A DNA stretch of 64,000 bases, from the NCBI RefSeq assembly GCF_900108475.1, contig NZ_FNWO01000004.1, forward strand, positions 1 through 64,000, read 5' to 3'. Under the pieces are notes generated by a model that saw only the letters and a list, made by a program, of their open reading frames with translations, was not told the DNA's origin and searched no databases. Shown one piece after another: positions 45,694 to 55,194 of the stretch. The stretch is from Magnetospirillum fulvum. Its GTDB lineage: Bacteria > Pseudomonadota > Alphaproteobacteria > Rhodospirillales > Magnetospirillaceae. Positions within the stretch are counted from its first letter, which is position 1. The number at the start of each line of letters is the position of its first letter. A program made the position numbers and the translations under genes.

Positions 45694-48600
45694 ATGGCGG
45701 ATTCGCCCCGATCGAACCAGACCCTGCGGTCATTCCGGATGCGGTGGGGGGTGTTGGCGCTTCTGATCGCGTGCGCGGCGGTATCGCCCGCTTTTGCCCA
45801 GGGCGCGTCCACTCCCCGCGCCGCCGCCCATGACGGCTATGGCCGGATGGTGTTCGATTGGGACGGTCCGGTCGGCTTCACCGCCGAGCAGGTCGATGGC
45901 CGATTGGTGGTCCGCTTCGACAAGCCGATCGCGGGCGATCCCAAGGCGGTGGTCAAACCGCTGTCGCGCTATCTGAAGGGGGCGACGCTCAGCCCCGATC
46001 GCACCACCGCGACCTTTCCCCTGACCGGTCCGGTCCAGATCAAGACGCTGCGCAGCGGCAATGCGGTGGTGATCGACCTGAGCGAGGACAAGTCGCCGCC
46101 GCCGACCCCGGTTGCGCCTGCTCCCACCGCCGCTCCTCCCCCCGCCCGGCCGCTGGCCGCGACCGCGACGGTCGCGCCGCCCGCGCCTGTTGCCCCGGCT
46201 CCGGCTCCGGCCGCAAGTCCCTCCGTTCCCGCCACCGAACTGATGGTGCGCGGCGGCGAACATACCGGCTTTAACCGGCTGGTGTTCGACTGGCCCAAGA
46301 CGGTTGGCTATACGGTCGAGGAAGCGGGCGACAAGGTGACGGTTGCCTTCGACCGTCCGGCCAACCTCAATGTCACCTCGCTCCGGGCCGCGCTGCCACC
46401 CGATGTCGGCTTTCTCGAAACCCGTCCGGCGGGGAAGGGAACTGCGGTGGTGCTGTCGTTGCCGCCGGGAATGCGGGTCCGCCATTTCGCCAGCGGTCCC
46501 CGCGTCGCGCTCGATCTGGTCCGTCCCGCCGGGACGCCGCCGCCGCCCCGCGTCAATGGCGCTCCGCCGCCGCCGCTGGCTCCCGCGCCGGGCAGCGCCG
46601 ACCAGCCTCCGGCGCTAAAGCCGCTCGTTCCCGCCGCCGCCCCGCCGCCGCCGTCGGCTCCGCAGGCACCGCCGCCGCTGGCCAACCTCGACGAAACGAT
46701 CGCGCCGCAACCGCCCGCTCCGGCGGGCAAGATGGTCAGTCTCGGTTTCTCGTTCGACAAGCCGACCGGGGCCGCCGTGTTCCGCCGTGGCGGGTGGTTG
46801 TGGGCGGTGTTCGACCTCAAGGCCGAGATTGATACCAAGCTGCTGAAGCGCACCGGCGGTGACGTCGTCTTGCATGTCGAGCAGATTCAAGGGGTGAAGG
46901 GAACGGCGGTGCGGATGCTGACCCTGCCGGGCTTCAACCCCTCGGTCCGCAAGGAAGGGCAATTGTGGGTGCTCGACATCCACGAACAGCCGCTGCTGCC
47001 TAAGCTTGCCGCCGCCGTGTCGGCGCAGATGGATTTCCAGGATCGCGGCCGCCTGACCATCGCCGCCGCCGATGGGTCGCAGCCGCTGCTGCTGCGCGAT
47101 CCCGAGGTCGGCGACACCATCCAGGTGGTGACGGTGCCGACGATCGGGCTGGGCGTCCGCGCCGGGCGCGATTATCCCGGCGTCGAATTGCTGCCCACCG
47201 CCCAGGGTGTCGCCGCAGTGGGCCATGCCGACGGGGTCCGGCTCGACCCGATGAAGGCCCAGGTCGAGGTGGCGATGCCGGGCGGGCTGTATCTGACCCC
47301 GCCGCCGCCGTCCGAACCCGAACCCACCGGGGCCGAGAGTCCGGTCGTCGATGCCGATGCCCCCCAGGTGACCGGCCCGCTCGACATCACCAAATGGATG
47401 CGGGGCGGCAATGACAGTTTCGTCGCCGACCGGCGCAAGCTGTTGCGGCGGATGACGATGCTGCGGCCCAACGACCGCAATCTGCAACGGTTGGAAATCG
47501 CCCGTCATTACCTCGCCAACGGCTTCGCGCCCGAGGCGTTGGGCGAACTGCGCCTGCTTGCCGCCGCCGATCCGGCGATGGTCGAGACTCCGGCGTTTCG
47601 GGCGGCGCGCGGTGCGGCCAATTTCCTGGCTCGTCACGATGCCGAGGCGATTGCCGATCTGTCGATCCCCGCCTTGAAGGACGATCCCCGCGTCCAGTTG
47701 TTCCTGGCGGCGGCGAATGCCCGCTCTCAGCCCGACCCGGCCCGTCAGGCCCTGACGCTGCGGCTTGCCCCCGAGGAGATCAAGGGCTGGCCGCGCACGC
47801 TGCGGATGGAATTGGGCGAGGTCGCCGCCCGCACCGTGGCCGGGGCGGGCGACGGGCGAGGCGCCAACCGGATCATTGATGCGATGATGGGGCCGGGCCT
47901 GCAACGCCGCGATATCGGGCGGCTGTCTTATCTGGGCGGTCTGGCCTCGGTCGCCGGGAAGCAATACGAGCAGGCGATCACCCGCTTCCGCGATGCCGAG
48001 GCCAGCGACAGCCGCCCCGACCGCGCCTATGCCACCCGCGACCGGGTCGAGCTGATGCTGAAGCTGGGCAAGATCACCCCGCTTGAGGCGATCGCCGAAC
48101 TGGAAAAGATGCGCTTCGCCTGGCGCGGCGAGGATTTCGAGTTCCAGTTGATGAAGCGGATCAGCCAGTTGCAGGTCGAGGCCAAGCGCTATGGCGAGGG
48201 GCTGCGCAGCATGCATCTGCTCGCCTCGAACTATCCCGACCATCCCGACATCCCCAAGGTGATGGAGATGATGAGCGAGGCGTTCGCCCGTCTGTTCCTC
48301 GACGGCGAGGCCGACAAGCTGCCCCCGGTCACCGCGATCGGCCTTTACGACGAGTTCCAGGAACTGACCCCCTCGGGGGCTAAGGGCGACGAGATGATCC
48401 GCCGTCTGGCCGACCGGCTCGCCTCGGTCGATCTGCTGGAGCGGGCGGGCGACCTGCTGCGCCATCAGGTCGAGTTCCGCCTGTCCGGGCTGGACAAGGT
48501 CCGGGTGGGGACACGGCTGGCCTTCCTCAACCTGTCCGACCGCAAGCCCGGTCTGGCGCTTGAGGCGCTCGACCTCAGCGAAGGCCCCGACATCCCGACC

Positions 48601-49083
48601 GATCTGGCCTCGCAGCGGCGCTATCTGCGGGTTCAGTCCCTGGACGATCTCGGCCGCTCCGCCGAGGCGCTGGCCCTCATCATCAACGATCAGAGCGAAG
48701 AGGCCCGCCGTCTGCGCGGCGAGATCAATTGGCGCCTGAAGAAATGGCCCGAGGCCGTCGCGGCGATGGAAAGCACGATCGAGAAGCCGCTGGGGAACCG
48801 TCCGCTCGACCCCAAGATGGCGCGCCGGGTGCTCGATACCGCGACCGCGATGACGCTGGGCCATGACGAGCGCGGGCTGGCCCGGTTGCGCCGCACCTTC
48901 GGCGATCTGATGGCCAAGACCGACCTGCGCGAGGCGTTCGACCTGCTGACCAGCGAGCCAGAACGCGGCATTGCCGATTATCGTCGGATCGGCGACAAGG
49001 TGAAGCAGGTCGAGGAATTCCAGACCTTCATGGGCGATTGGAAGAACCGGGTGAAGGCCGAGGGCCTGTCCTCGATGAATTAG
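45694..49083 (+). CDS. Large periplasmic AMIN-like/TPR protein in the chemotaxis operon
   Basis: An 1129-residue secreted protein. The signal peptide is MRWGVLALLIACAAVSPAFAQ. Two AMIN-like beta repeats follow (GYGRMVFDWDGPVGFTAEQVDGRLVVRF near residue 48 and GFNRLVFDWPKTVGYTVEEAGDKVTVAF near residue 190), with a weaker third near 350. Pro/Ala linkers separate them. The C-terminal half, from about residue 585, is a TPR-like solenoid of helical hairpins. AMIN domains place proteins at peptidoglycan or polar secretion complexes. I do not recognise a named family. The stop TAG is part of a MITE target duplication, and the gene follows cheZ by 6 bases. Confidence 0.8.
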   Translation: MADSPRSNQTLRSFRMRWGVLALLIACAAVSPAFAQGASTPRAAAHDGYGRMVFDWDGPVGFTAEQVDGRLVVRFDKPIAGDPKAVVKPLSRYLKGATLSPDRTTATFPLTGPVQIKTLRSGNAVVIDLSEDKSPPPTPVAPAPTAAPPPARPLAATATVAPPAPVAPAPAPAASPSVPATELMVRGGEHTGFNRLVFDWPKTVGYTVEEAGDKVTVAFDRPANLNVTSLRAALPPDVGFLETRPAGKGTAVVLSLPPGMRVRHFASGPRVALDLVRPAGTPPPPRVNGAPPPPLAPAPGSADQPPALKPLVPAAAPPPPSAPQAPPPLANLDETIAPQPPAPAGKMVSLGFSFDKPTGAAVFRRGGWLWAVFDLKAEIDTKLLKRTGGDVVLHVEQIQGVKGTAVRMLTLPGFNPSVRKEGQLWVLDIHEQPLLPKLAAAVSAQMDFQDRGRLTIAAADGSQPLLLRDPEVGDTIQVVTVPTIGLGVRAGRDYPGVELLPTAQGVAAVGHADGVRLDPMKAQVEVAMPGGLYLTPPPPSEPEPTGAESPVVDADAPQVTGPLDITKWMRGGNDSFVADRRKLLRRMTMLRPNDRNLQRLEIARHYLANGFAPEALGELRLLAAADPAMVETPAFRAARGAANFLARHDAEAIADLSIPALKDDPRVQLFLAAANARSQPDPARQALTLRLAPEEIKGWPRTLRMELGEVAARTVAGAGDGRGANRIIDAMMGPGLQRRDIGRLSYLGGLASVAGKQYEQAITRFRDAEASDSRPDRAYATRDRVELMLKLGKITPLEAIAELEKMRFAWRGEDFEFQLMKRISQLQVEAKRYGEGLRSMHLLASNYPDHPDIPKVMEMMSEAFARLFLDGEADKLPPVTAIGLYDEFQELTPSGAKGDEMIRRLADRLASVDLLERAGDLLRHQVEFRLSGLDKVRVGTRLAFLNLSDRKPGLALEALDLSEGPDIPTDLASQRRYLRVQSLDDLGRSAEALALIINDQSEEARRLRGEINWRLKKWPEAVAAMESTIEKPLGNRPLDPKMARRVLDTATAMTLGHDERGLARLRRTFGDLMAKTDLREAFDLLTSEPERGIADYRRIGDKVKQVEEFQTFMGDWKNRVKAEGLSSMN

Positions 49084-49346
49084 TCGGTCGTGAAAAAGTC
49101 CTTCGGCCTTTGGCCTCAGTGTACTTTTCCCCGGTTCAAAAAGAATCCCCGTGCTCAATCAAGCTTCCCGCGCGGGGATGGATTTGGTTCCCTCCGAGGC
49201 CGATGGGCGACGCCCACGGCTTCGGAGGCTGGTGAAACAGACAACACGAAAAATGGGCGCTGGGCCGCCCCTAGCCCATTTTTCTCCTTTTAATCCAACG
49301 GGAAAAAGTACACCTCGCGACAGCGAGGGACTTTTTCACGGGAGAC
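49084..49346. mobile_element. 263-bp MITE-like element, copy 2
   Basis: Same length and ends as the copy at 17713-17975, with two visible base changes (CTTCCCG for CTTTCCG, and AATCCAAC for AATCTAAC). It is flanked by its own 7-bp duplication GAATTAG (49077-49083 and 49347-49353), which includes the upstream gene's stop codon. The distinct duplications at the two loci show independent insertion. Confidence 0.93.
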
Positions 49347-49370
49347 GAATTAGAGAGGAGGGGGGAACCG

Positions 49371-49988
49371 ATGTTCCGATATGCTGGACTCATCGCCTTG
49401 GGCTTGCTGCTGTCCGGCTGCGGCCCTGCCTTGCCGCCGCCCGAAGCGGTCCGGCTCGCCCCGGTGCCCGGTGTTTCGCCGCCGCTTGCGGCGCGGGTGA
49501 TGATTTTCGCCGGTCAGGGCGACCTCGACCGCAAATTGACGGTGCAGGCCACCCGGTTGCAGACCGAGGAGGGAACGGTCAAGGACGGAACCGCGCTGGC
49601 CCAGGCGGCGCGGGCGGTGCTGTCGAAGGCGTTTGCGCGGGTCGAACTCAACGATGCCTCGCTCCGGCCCCAGATCGTCGTTCGTCTGTATGGCCAGGGC
49701 CTGTGGTCGAAGCCGAATTCCCGCCTTCAGGTTGGCTGTGGCATCGACGCCTTTACCGCCGATGGCTTTCCGATCGGCAATTTCGGCGGCCGCTACGACA
49801 TCAATACCGGCGATTACGAAAGCACCCTGGCACCAAGCTACGCCCAGTGCCTGAAGGTGCCGGTCGAGCAATTGCTGGCCTCTCCGGCGCTGGCCCGGCT
49901 GGCTGCCGCCGGATTTCGCGATCCGCCCGCCGTCGCGGTCGAGCGCTGGATGCAGAGCCTGGGGCCGATTCCCGCGACGCGGCCCTGA
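49371..49988 (+). CDS. Putative lipoprotein of unknown function
   Basis: A 205-residue exported protein with signal peptide and lipobox LLLSGC (Cys at residue 17). The mature part has VMIFAGQGDLDRKLTVQATRLQTEEGTVKDGTALAQAARAVLSKAFARVEL, then strand-rich sequence ending in a Cys-containing region (YAQCLKVPVEQLL). No named family is recognised. AGAGAGGAGGGGGGAACCG before the ATG is a strong ribosome site. Part of it was donated by the MITE insertion, whose duplicated GAATTAG lies at 49347-49353. Confidence 0.75.
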   Translation: MFRYAGLIALGLLLSGCGPALPPPEAVRLAPVPGVSPPLAARVMIFAGQGDLDRKLTVQATRLQTEEGTVKDGTALAQAARAVLSKAFARVELNDASLRPQIVVRLYGQGLWSKPNSRLQVGCGIDAFTADGFPIGNFGGRYDINTGDYESTLAPSYAQCLKVPVEQLLASPALARLAAAGFRDPPAVAVERWMQSLGPIPATRP

Positions 49989-49996
49989 GCGCCGCG

Positions 49997-50746
49997 ATGG
50001 CCGCCCGGACCCGGATCCTGGTCGTCGATGATAACGAGGTCAACCGGACCGTCGCCGCCGATCTGCTCGACCGCAGCGGGTACAGCGTCGTCACCGCCGA
50101 GGACGGGCTGGCGGCGCTCGCCGCCGTCCGCGCCGCTTGCTTCGACCTGATCCTGCTCGACATGCGGATGCCGGGGATGGACGGGATCGAAACCGCCGCC
50201 GCGATCCATGCCGCGCTCGGATCGCCGCCGCCGATGCTGCTGCTCACCGCGACCCTGATCCCCGAGGACGAACCGCGTTGGCGCCGGGCCGGACTCCGGG
50301 GCTGTCTGGTCAAGCCGTTCCGGGTCGAGCAGATCGCCCCGTTCCTGACCGTCGCTCCGCCGTCCGGATTGTCCGGTCTGGTGGCGCGATCCGACCTCGA
50401 CCTCGATCTGACCCTTCTCGGGCGCGAGCGGATGATCGCTCTGGCTGACCTGTTCCGCCGGTCGTCCGGGGCTGATCTCGACCGGTTGCTCGCCCTGGCC
50501 GCCGCAGGCAAGACGAGCGAGGTGGCCGCGACGGCGCATCGGATGGCCGGAGCCGCCGCCAGTCTCCATCTTCATCCACTGTCGGCGCTGTGCCGCGAAA
50601 TCGAGAGTACGGCGCGGAGGCAGGATGCTGCCGTTCTGGCCGCTCTGGTCGAACGGGTGCCTGCGCTGTGGGAGGTCTCGCTTGCCACGTTGGTCGAGGC
50701 TTTGGAGGCGGCCGAGCCAGGTGGCGGTCCCCCCGATCCGGCATGA
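49997..50746 (+). CDS. Response regulator-Hpt protein
   Basis: A 249-residue protein with a receiver domain (LVVDDNEVNRTVA, LILLDMRMPGMDG, LTATLIP, CLVKPFR). A C-terminal Hpt-like domain carries the phosphorylatable His in VAATAHRMAGAAASLHLHPL. It could pass phosphate between kinases and regulators. No kinase gene is adjacent. It starts 8 bases after the lipoprotein stop. Confidence 0.85.
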   Translation: MAARTRILVVDDNEVNRTVAADLLDRSGYSVVTAEDGLAALAAVRAACFDLILLDMRMPGMDGIETAAAIHAALGSPPPMLLLTATLIPEDEPRWRRAGLRGCLVKPFRVEQIAPFLTVAPPSGLSGLVARSDLDLDLTLLGRERMIALADLFRRSSGADLDRLLALAAAGKTSEVAATAHRMAGAAASLHLHPLSALCREIESTARRQDAAVLAALVERVPALWEVSLATLVEALEAAEPGGGPPDPA

Positions 50747-50787
50747 AAAAGGCGGTGAAGCATATCGGCTTCACCGCCTTTTTTTTG
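50746..50787. terminator. Bidirectional terminator
   Basis: AAAGGCGGTGAAG pairs with CTTCACCGCCTTT and is followed by a run of eight T. Read on the other strand it also ends in a T-rich stretch. It serves the response-regulator gene and the convergent DAHP synthase gene. Confidence 0.93.
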
Positions 50788-50803
50788 GAAAAACAGCCTG
50801 GGA

Positions 50804-52189
50804 TCAGCGCGCCCGGGCGTGGGCGAGAACGCGGGCGGTGGCCCGGTCGTCCTTAAGCTGCTCGGCGATCAGGAAAGCCAGCTCCAGCGCCTGGGTGGCG
50901 TTGAGGCGGGGGTCGCAGTGGGTGTGATAACGGTCGCCCAACCGCGCCTCGGTAATCGCGGTCATGCCGCCGACGCATTCGGTGACATCCTGGCCGGTCA
51001 TCTCGAAATGGACGCCGCCCGCGTGCGAGCCTTCGGATTTGTGGACGGCGAAGAAGGCGCGGACCTCGGCCAGAATCGAATCGAACAGCCGGGTCTTGAA
51101 GCCGGTCGCCGCCTTGACCGTGTTGGCGTGCATCGGGTCGCACGACCACACCACCTTGCGGCCTTCGCGCTGGACGGCGCGGATCAAGGCGGGCAGCTTG
51201 GCTTCGACCTGGGCCGCACCCATCCGGACGATCAGGGTCAGACGGCCCGGTTCGTTGGCGGGGTCAAGCCGCTCGATCAGGGCGAGCAGATCGTCGGGAG
51301 CGATGCCGGGGCCGATCTTGAAGCCGATCGGGTTGCGCACGCCGCGCAGGAACTCGACATGGGCGGCGTCAAGCTGGCGGGTCCGCTCGCCGATCCACAG
51401 CATGTGAGCCGAACAATCGTACCATTCGCCCGAGGTCGAATCGATCCGGGTCAGCGCCTCTTCATAGGGCAGCAGCAGCGCTTCGTGCGAGGTGAAGAAG
51501 TCGGTCTCGCGAATCTGCGGAGCCGAGTCCGAGGTCAGCCCACAGGCTTCCATGAACGCGAGCGTCTCACCCAGGCGGGCGCACAAATCCTGATACCGCG
51601 CCGCCTGCAAGGTTCCGGCGACGCAATCCAAGGTCCATTGATGCACCGTGTGCAGGTCGGCATAGCCGCCCTGGGCAAAGGCGCGCAGCAGGTTCAGCGT
51701 CGCGGCCGACTGGTTGTAGGCCCGCACCATCCGCTGCGGATCGGGAATCCGCGATTCGGGCGTGAAGTCGATGCCGTTGATGTTGTCGCCGCGATAGCTG
51801 GGCAGGGTGATTCCGTCGATCGTCTCGGTGTCGGCCGAACGCGGCTTGGCGAACTGCCCGGCCATCCGCCCCACCTTGACCACCGGCATCGCCGCGCCAT
51901 AGGTCAGCACCACCGCCATCTGCAACAGCACCCGGAAGGTGTCGCGGATGGTGTTGGCGCGGAACTCGACAAAGCTTTCGGCGCAATCGCCGCCCTGGAG
52001 CAGAAAACCCCGCCCTTCGGCGACCTGGGCCAGCGTCGCTTTCAGCCGCCGCGCCTCACCGGCAAACACCAGCGGCGGATAATCGGCCAGCGTCCGTTCG
52101 ACCTCGGCCAGAGCGGCCGCGTCGGGATAGGTGGGAACCTGATGGATCGGCTTTGCCCGCCAACTGCCGGGCGACCAACGTTCGGCCAT
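50804..52189 (-). CDS. Class II 3-deoxy-7-phosphoheptulonate synthase
   Basis: A 461-residue plant-type DAHP synthase, the first enzyme of the shikimate pathway, joining phosphoenolpyruvate and erythrose 4-phosphate. Diagnostic segments are [36 protein letters not shown] (metal-site Cys), [50 protein letters not shown] and [24 protein letters not shown] precedes the ATG. The length is typical. Confidence 0.96.
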   Translation of the reverse strand: MAERWSPGSWRAKPIHQVPTYPDAAALAEVERTLADYPPLVFAGEARRLKATLAQVAEGRGFLLQGGDCAESFVEFRANTIRDTFRVLLQMAVVLTYGAAMPVVKVGRMAGQFAKPRSADTETIDGITLPSYRGDNINGIDFTPESRIPDPQRMVRAYNQSAATLNLLRAFAQGGYADLHTVHQWTLDCVAGTLQAARYQDLCARLGETLAFMEACGLTSDSAPQIRETDFFTSHEALLLPYEEALTRIDSTSGEWYDCSAHMLWIGERTRQLDAAHVEFLRGVRNPIGFKIGPGIAPDDLLALIERLDPANEPGRLTLIVRMGAAQVEAKLPALIRAVQREGRKVVWSCDPMHANTVKAATGFKTRLFDSILAEVRAFFAVHKSEGSHAGGVHFEMTGQDVTECVGGMTAITEARLGDRYHTHCDPRLNATQALELAFLIAEQLKDDRATARVLAHARAR

Positions 52190-52286
52190 GGAAGCTTTGT
52201 CTCCTGGTTTTCGCGACCGCGAAACGGAAAGCGTTCTCTATACGACGTGAGGGACAACTTTTCCAGTCTGCCGTCTTCTGTTCCGG

Positions 52287-53891
52287 TCAACGCGGGGGAG
52301 AGTCTGTCTCCGCCCGGCGCTCGCCCACCCGGTCCCCCGCGCAGGTGACGCCCATCGTGAAGACGGTTTCGTCGCCGATCTCGCAGCGATCGTCGAGGCG
52401 GAAGCCGGGAATCTCCCGCTCGGCCATCGGAATCGCCATATAGGGTTGGCTGCCGCGAAATACCAGACAGGGATAGGCGGCGGTCTCGGTCGCGATGTCG
52501 AGGCGGCGGGTCCAATGCATGAAACCGTGCGACCACCAGGTGTGGTCGTTGACGAACCAGGCGTAGGTGTCGGCGGGCATCAGCCGGGCCAGATGCGGCG
52601 AATAGCGCCCCTGGGCGTTGAGATCGCCCCGCAGCAGGGCATAGGGCAGCGACGAGGCGGTGTCGTAATCGATCTTGGCACAGGCGGCAAAGCGGCTGGT
52701 GTCGAAGGATTGCGCCGCGCGGGTCCAGCGCGCCAACTCGGCGGTCTGGGTGCGCAGCGCCGGGATGGTCAGCGCCACCAGCGCCAGACCCAGCGCCGCC
52801 CAGCCGCGCCGGTGCCACAGCGGCCGCGCCGTCTCGGCCGAGATCAGGAACAGCAGCCCCAGCGCCGGGCCGGTCAGCATCAGCGCGGGCAGCATGTAAT
52901 GCGCCGCCGATTGCTTGGCGACGATCAGTACGGTGAAAAGCTGGGCCAGCACCAGTCCGGCCAGCAGGCGGGAGCGGGGATCGAAGCGGCGGCGGCGCAG
53001 CGCGGCGATCAGCGCCGCCAGCGAGGCGACGAACACGGCGGTAAAGATCAGCTTCGAGCCGAACAGGGCGACGATGGCGCGGGGATAGCGGGCGGGGTCG
53101 ATCACGGTGGCGGCACCGCCGCCATAGGCTCCGCTATGCAGCACCATCTTGCTGACCCAGCCGATCCAGATGTCGGCCGAAGGCCAGGCGGGCAGGGTAA
53201 ACAGCAGGAAGGCGGCGGGGACGGCCAGCGCCAGCAGAACCAGACGGCGGCGGTCGAGCAGGAACAGCGGCACCAGCCCCAGGGTCAGCGCCTGAAGCTT
53301 GCAGGCGATCGCGAACCCGATCGCCAACCCCAGCCACAGCGCCTGACGGTCGCGCCTCGGCTCGGGTCGCAGCAGGGGCAGGGTGGCGATCAGCACCAGA
53401 GCGGCGGCGATGATCAGGAACGCCTCGGGCTTGGGGTGCAGGGCGAATTTGGGCACGATCATCGACAGGAACGGCGCGCTTTGGGCCAGCAGCCCGGCCG
53501 AAAGCGATCCGGTAGCGCGGCGAAAGGCCAACCCCAGCCCGGCCAGGGCCAGCCCGACCAGCGGATAGAGAAAAGTGGTGATCGTCAGCAGATGGCCTTC
53601 GGGGTCGGCCAGAACCGCGGCCACCACCGCCAGGGCCGGATCGGTCGGATGCATCAGCCGCAGCACCAGGGCGACGAACACCTGGATCGGGGTGCCGGGA
53701 TGGCTGACATCGGTGGGCGCCAGCCCCTCGACCAGCCGCAGCCCGTTCAGCAGGTAATAATAATCGGGGTCGAGGTTGAATTGCTGCCACAGCGGCAGGC
53801 TGACCGTCCGCATCGCAAACAGCACGGCGACGAACAGAATCGGCAGGATCAGCAGCACCAGCGTATCGCGGGAGAACCGGCGGGGGATCAT
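52287..53891 (-). CDS. Polytopic membrane protein, ArnT/PMT glycosyltransferase-like
   Basis: A 534-residue membrane protein with about ten hydrophobic helices in the first 400 residues. An early loop contains NLDPDYYYLLNGLRLVEG, with an acidic residue where C-type glycosyltransferases bind a lipid-phosphate sugar. A periplasmic-like C-terminal part has several cysteines (RFAACAKIDYD, YPCLVF, DRCEIG). It is probably a glycosyltransferase or lipid-linked sugar enzyme, but no family motif is decisive. Its ATG overlaps the stop of the methyltransferase gene upstream (ATGA). Confidence 0.75.
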   Translation of the reverse strand: MIPRRFSRDTLVLLILPILFVAVLFAMRTVSLPLWQQFNLDPDYYYLLNGLRLVEGLAPTDVSHPGTPIQVFVALVLRLMHPTDPALAVVAAVLADPEGHLLTITTFLYPLVGLALAGLGLAFRRATGSLSAGLLAQSAPFLSMIVPKFALHPKPEAFLIIAAALVLIATLPLLRPEPRRDRQALWLGLAIGFAIACKLQALTLGLVPLFLLDRRRLVLLALAVPAAFLLFTLPAWPSADIWIGWVSKMVLHSGAYGGGAATVIDPARYPRAIVALFGSKLIFTAVFVASLAALIAALRRRRFDPRSRLLAGLVLAQLFTVLIVAKQSAAHYMLPALMLTGPALGLLFLISAETARPLWHRRGWAALGLALVALTIPALRTQTAELARWTRAAQSFDTSRFAACAKIDYDTASSLPYALLRGDLNAQGRYSPHLARLMPADTYAWFVNDHTWWSHGFMHWTRRLDIATETAAYPCLVFRGSQPYMAIPMAEREIPGFRLDDRCEIGDETVFTMGVTCAGDRVGERRAETDSPPR

Positions 53892-54589
53892 CGGCGGGGC
53901 TCCGTCCGGGGGGTCAGGATGGCGTAAAGATTGGCGCTCCATACCTCGGGCGGCGTCAGCACAGCCCAGGCCAGGACTCGGTTCACCACGGCGTCGGTAA
54001 AGCGGCGGCGGCGCGACCCTTGCCGCTGGGGCCGGATTACGGCGGAAAACCCAGCCGAATCGGCTAATTGGCGCAAGGATTGGGCCGAGAAGGGAGTGCG
54101 GTGGGTCAGATCGCCGAACTGATAGCTCAATCCCCACGGGCTGGCGGCGTTGGGCACCTTCAGCACGATCTTTCCGGCGGTGGTGAGACGGGGGCGGATC
54201 GTCTCCAGCAGGGTCCGGGCCTCGTCGGGGCTGAAATGCTCCAGCACGTCGAGCAGGACCACCCGGTCGAACGGTCCTTCGGCCGACCCGTTCAGCAGCG
54301 CCAGCGCGTCGCCATGGCGAAAATCGGCGCGGACCGCGGCAGGCACGATGTCGGCCAGGGCGGGGTCGTGGTCGATGCCGATCCGGCGCGCGACGCCCTT
54401 GGCCTCGAGGTAACCGAGAAACTCCCCGGTGCCGCAGCCGATTTCGAGGAACGACATGTCCGCCGCGCATTGGGCCGGATGCCAGATGTCGGCATCGAAG
54501 CGGCGGATCAACTTGGCGTCGATATTCGGCGTCCGATAGCCCTTGTAGCTCGCGTAAGTGTCGTAGAACCCCGGTGCGCGCTCGTCCAC
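53888..54589 (-). CDS. Class I SAM-dependent methyltransferase
   Basis: A 233-residue methyltransferase. Motif I is MSFLEIGCGTGEFLGYLEAKG, the acidic residue after strand 2 is in RRIGIDHDP, and motif IV is RVVLLDVLEHF, followed by GKIVLKVPNAASPWG. The last residues (VLAWAVLTPPEVWSANLYAI) suit the ubiquinone/menaquinone or sugar methyltransferase group. GTG at 54589 is preferred because GGAGAGGGGG lies before it. TTG at 54658 is an alternative. Coupled to the membrane glycosyltransferase-like gene, so its substrate may be the sugar or lipid that protein handles. Confidence 0.8.
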   Translation of the reverse strand: MDERAPGFYDTYASYKGYRTPNIDAKLIRRFDADIWHPAQCAADMSFLEIGCGTGEFLGYLEAKGVARRIGIDHDPALADIVPAAVRADFRHGDALALLNGSAEGPFDRVVLLDVLEHFSPDEARTLLETIRPRLTTAGKIVLKVPNAASPWGLSYQFGDLTHRTPFSAQSLRQLADSAGFSAVIRPQRQGSRRRRFTDAVVNRVLAWAVLTPPEVWSANLYAILTPRTEPRR

Positions 54590-54713
54590 CCTGTCCGTCC
54601 CCCTCTCCAGCCATGGTCCCGGCCTCTCGGGTGTAGCGGAGAGCGCGGCGGAGGGCAAGGCCGGGCGGGGGTGCGGGGGGACAAGTCCCGAAAGTAACTT
54701 GATCCGCCGCCTG

Positions 54714-55124
54714 CTACCCCTGTTGCTCGATCCGGGCGCGGGTGAAGTCGGCGATCTTGATGTCTTCGCGGGTGGTGTGGTTGGAGAACCAATGGACCAG
54801 GAAGCCGATCAGATCGTTCTGCCGGATCAGGTCGATCGACATCGACAGAATGAAGCGGCTCAGTTCCTCAAGCAGGGCGGTGTGAATTTTCCGGTGTTCC
54901 TCGATCCCCGGAAAAGACAGGTCGATCATGATGCTTTCTTCACTGTAGAAGTGAAAGTCGGCATATTTGTAAAGTTCGGTCAGCCTGCGGCCGATCTTTT
55001 CGATCGGGGCGTCGGCGGTCAGCTCCGCCTCGATCTGGATGATCAGATCGAGAAAGATGCGGTGCTCGAAATCGATTCTCTGATGCCCGGTTTCATAAGC
55101 CGGTTTCCATTCCGCGCGAAACAT
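54714..55124 (-). CDS. Bacteriohemerythrin, copy 1
   Basis: A 136-residue hemerythrin. Di-iron ligands are in place: His in ETGHQRID, His/Glu region DFEHRIF, HFYSEESIM, the pair HRKIH, and H and D in NHTTREDIKIAD. It binds oxygen reversibly and may store or sense it. The ATG at 55124 matches the start of its tandem paralogue at 55605. Confidence 0.9.
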   Translation of the reverse strand: MFRAEWKPAYETGHQRIDFEHRIFLDLIIQIEAELTADAPIEKIGRRLTELYKYADFHFYSEESIMIDLSFPGIEEHRKIHTALLEELSRFILSMSIDLIRQNDLIGFLVHWFSNHTTREDIKIADFTRARIEQQG

Positions 55125-55194
55125 TGCTCCGCTCCCTGACCGGTCTTTCCTCGATCTGGGAAGTTTGGTCCGAATCGGCGTGTCTGACCAGGGG

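Noticed and set aside
46615-49158. 847-codon minus-strand open frame across the AMIN/TPR gene
   Set aside because: Composition (Gln, His, Arg, Gly) and lack of motifs mark it as a shadow frame. The plus-strand gene has a signal peptide and follows cheZ by six bases.
49090-49293. 67-codon open frame inside the MITE (also present in copy 1)
   Set aside because: It runs through the terminal repeat and several palindromes, has no ribosome site, and is conserved only because the whole element is conserved.
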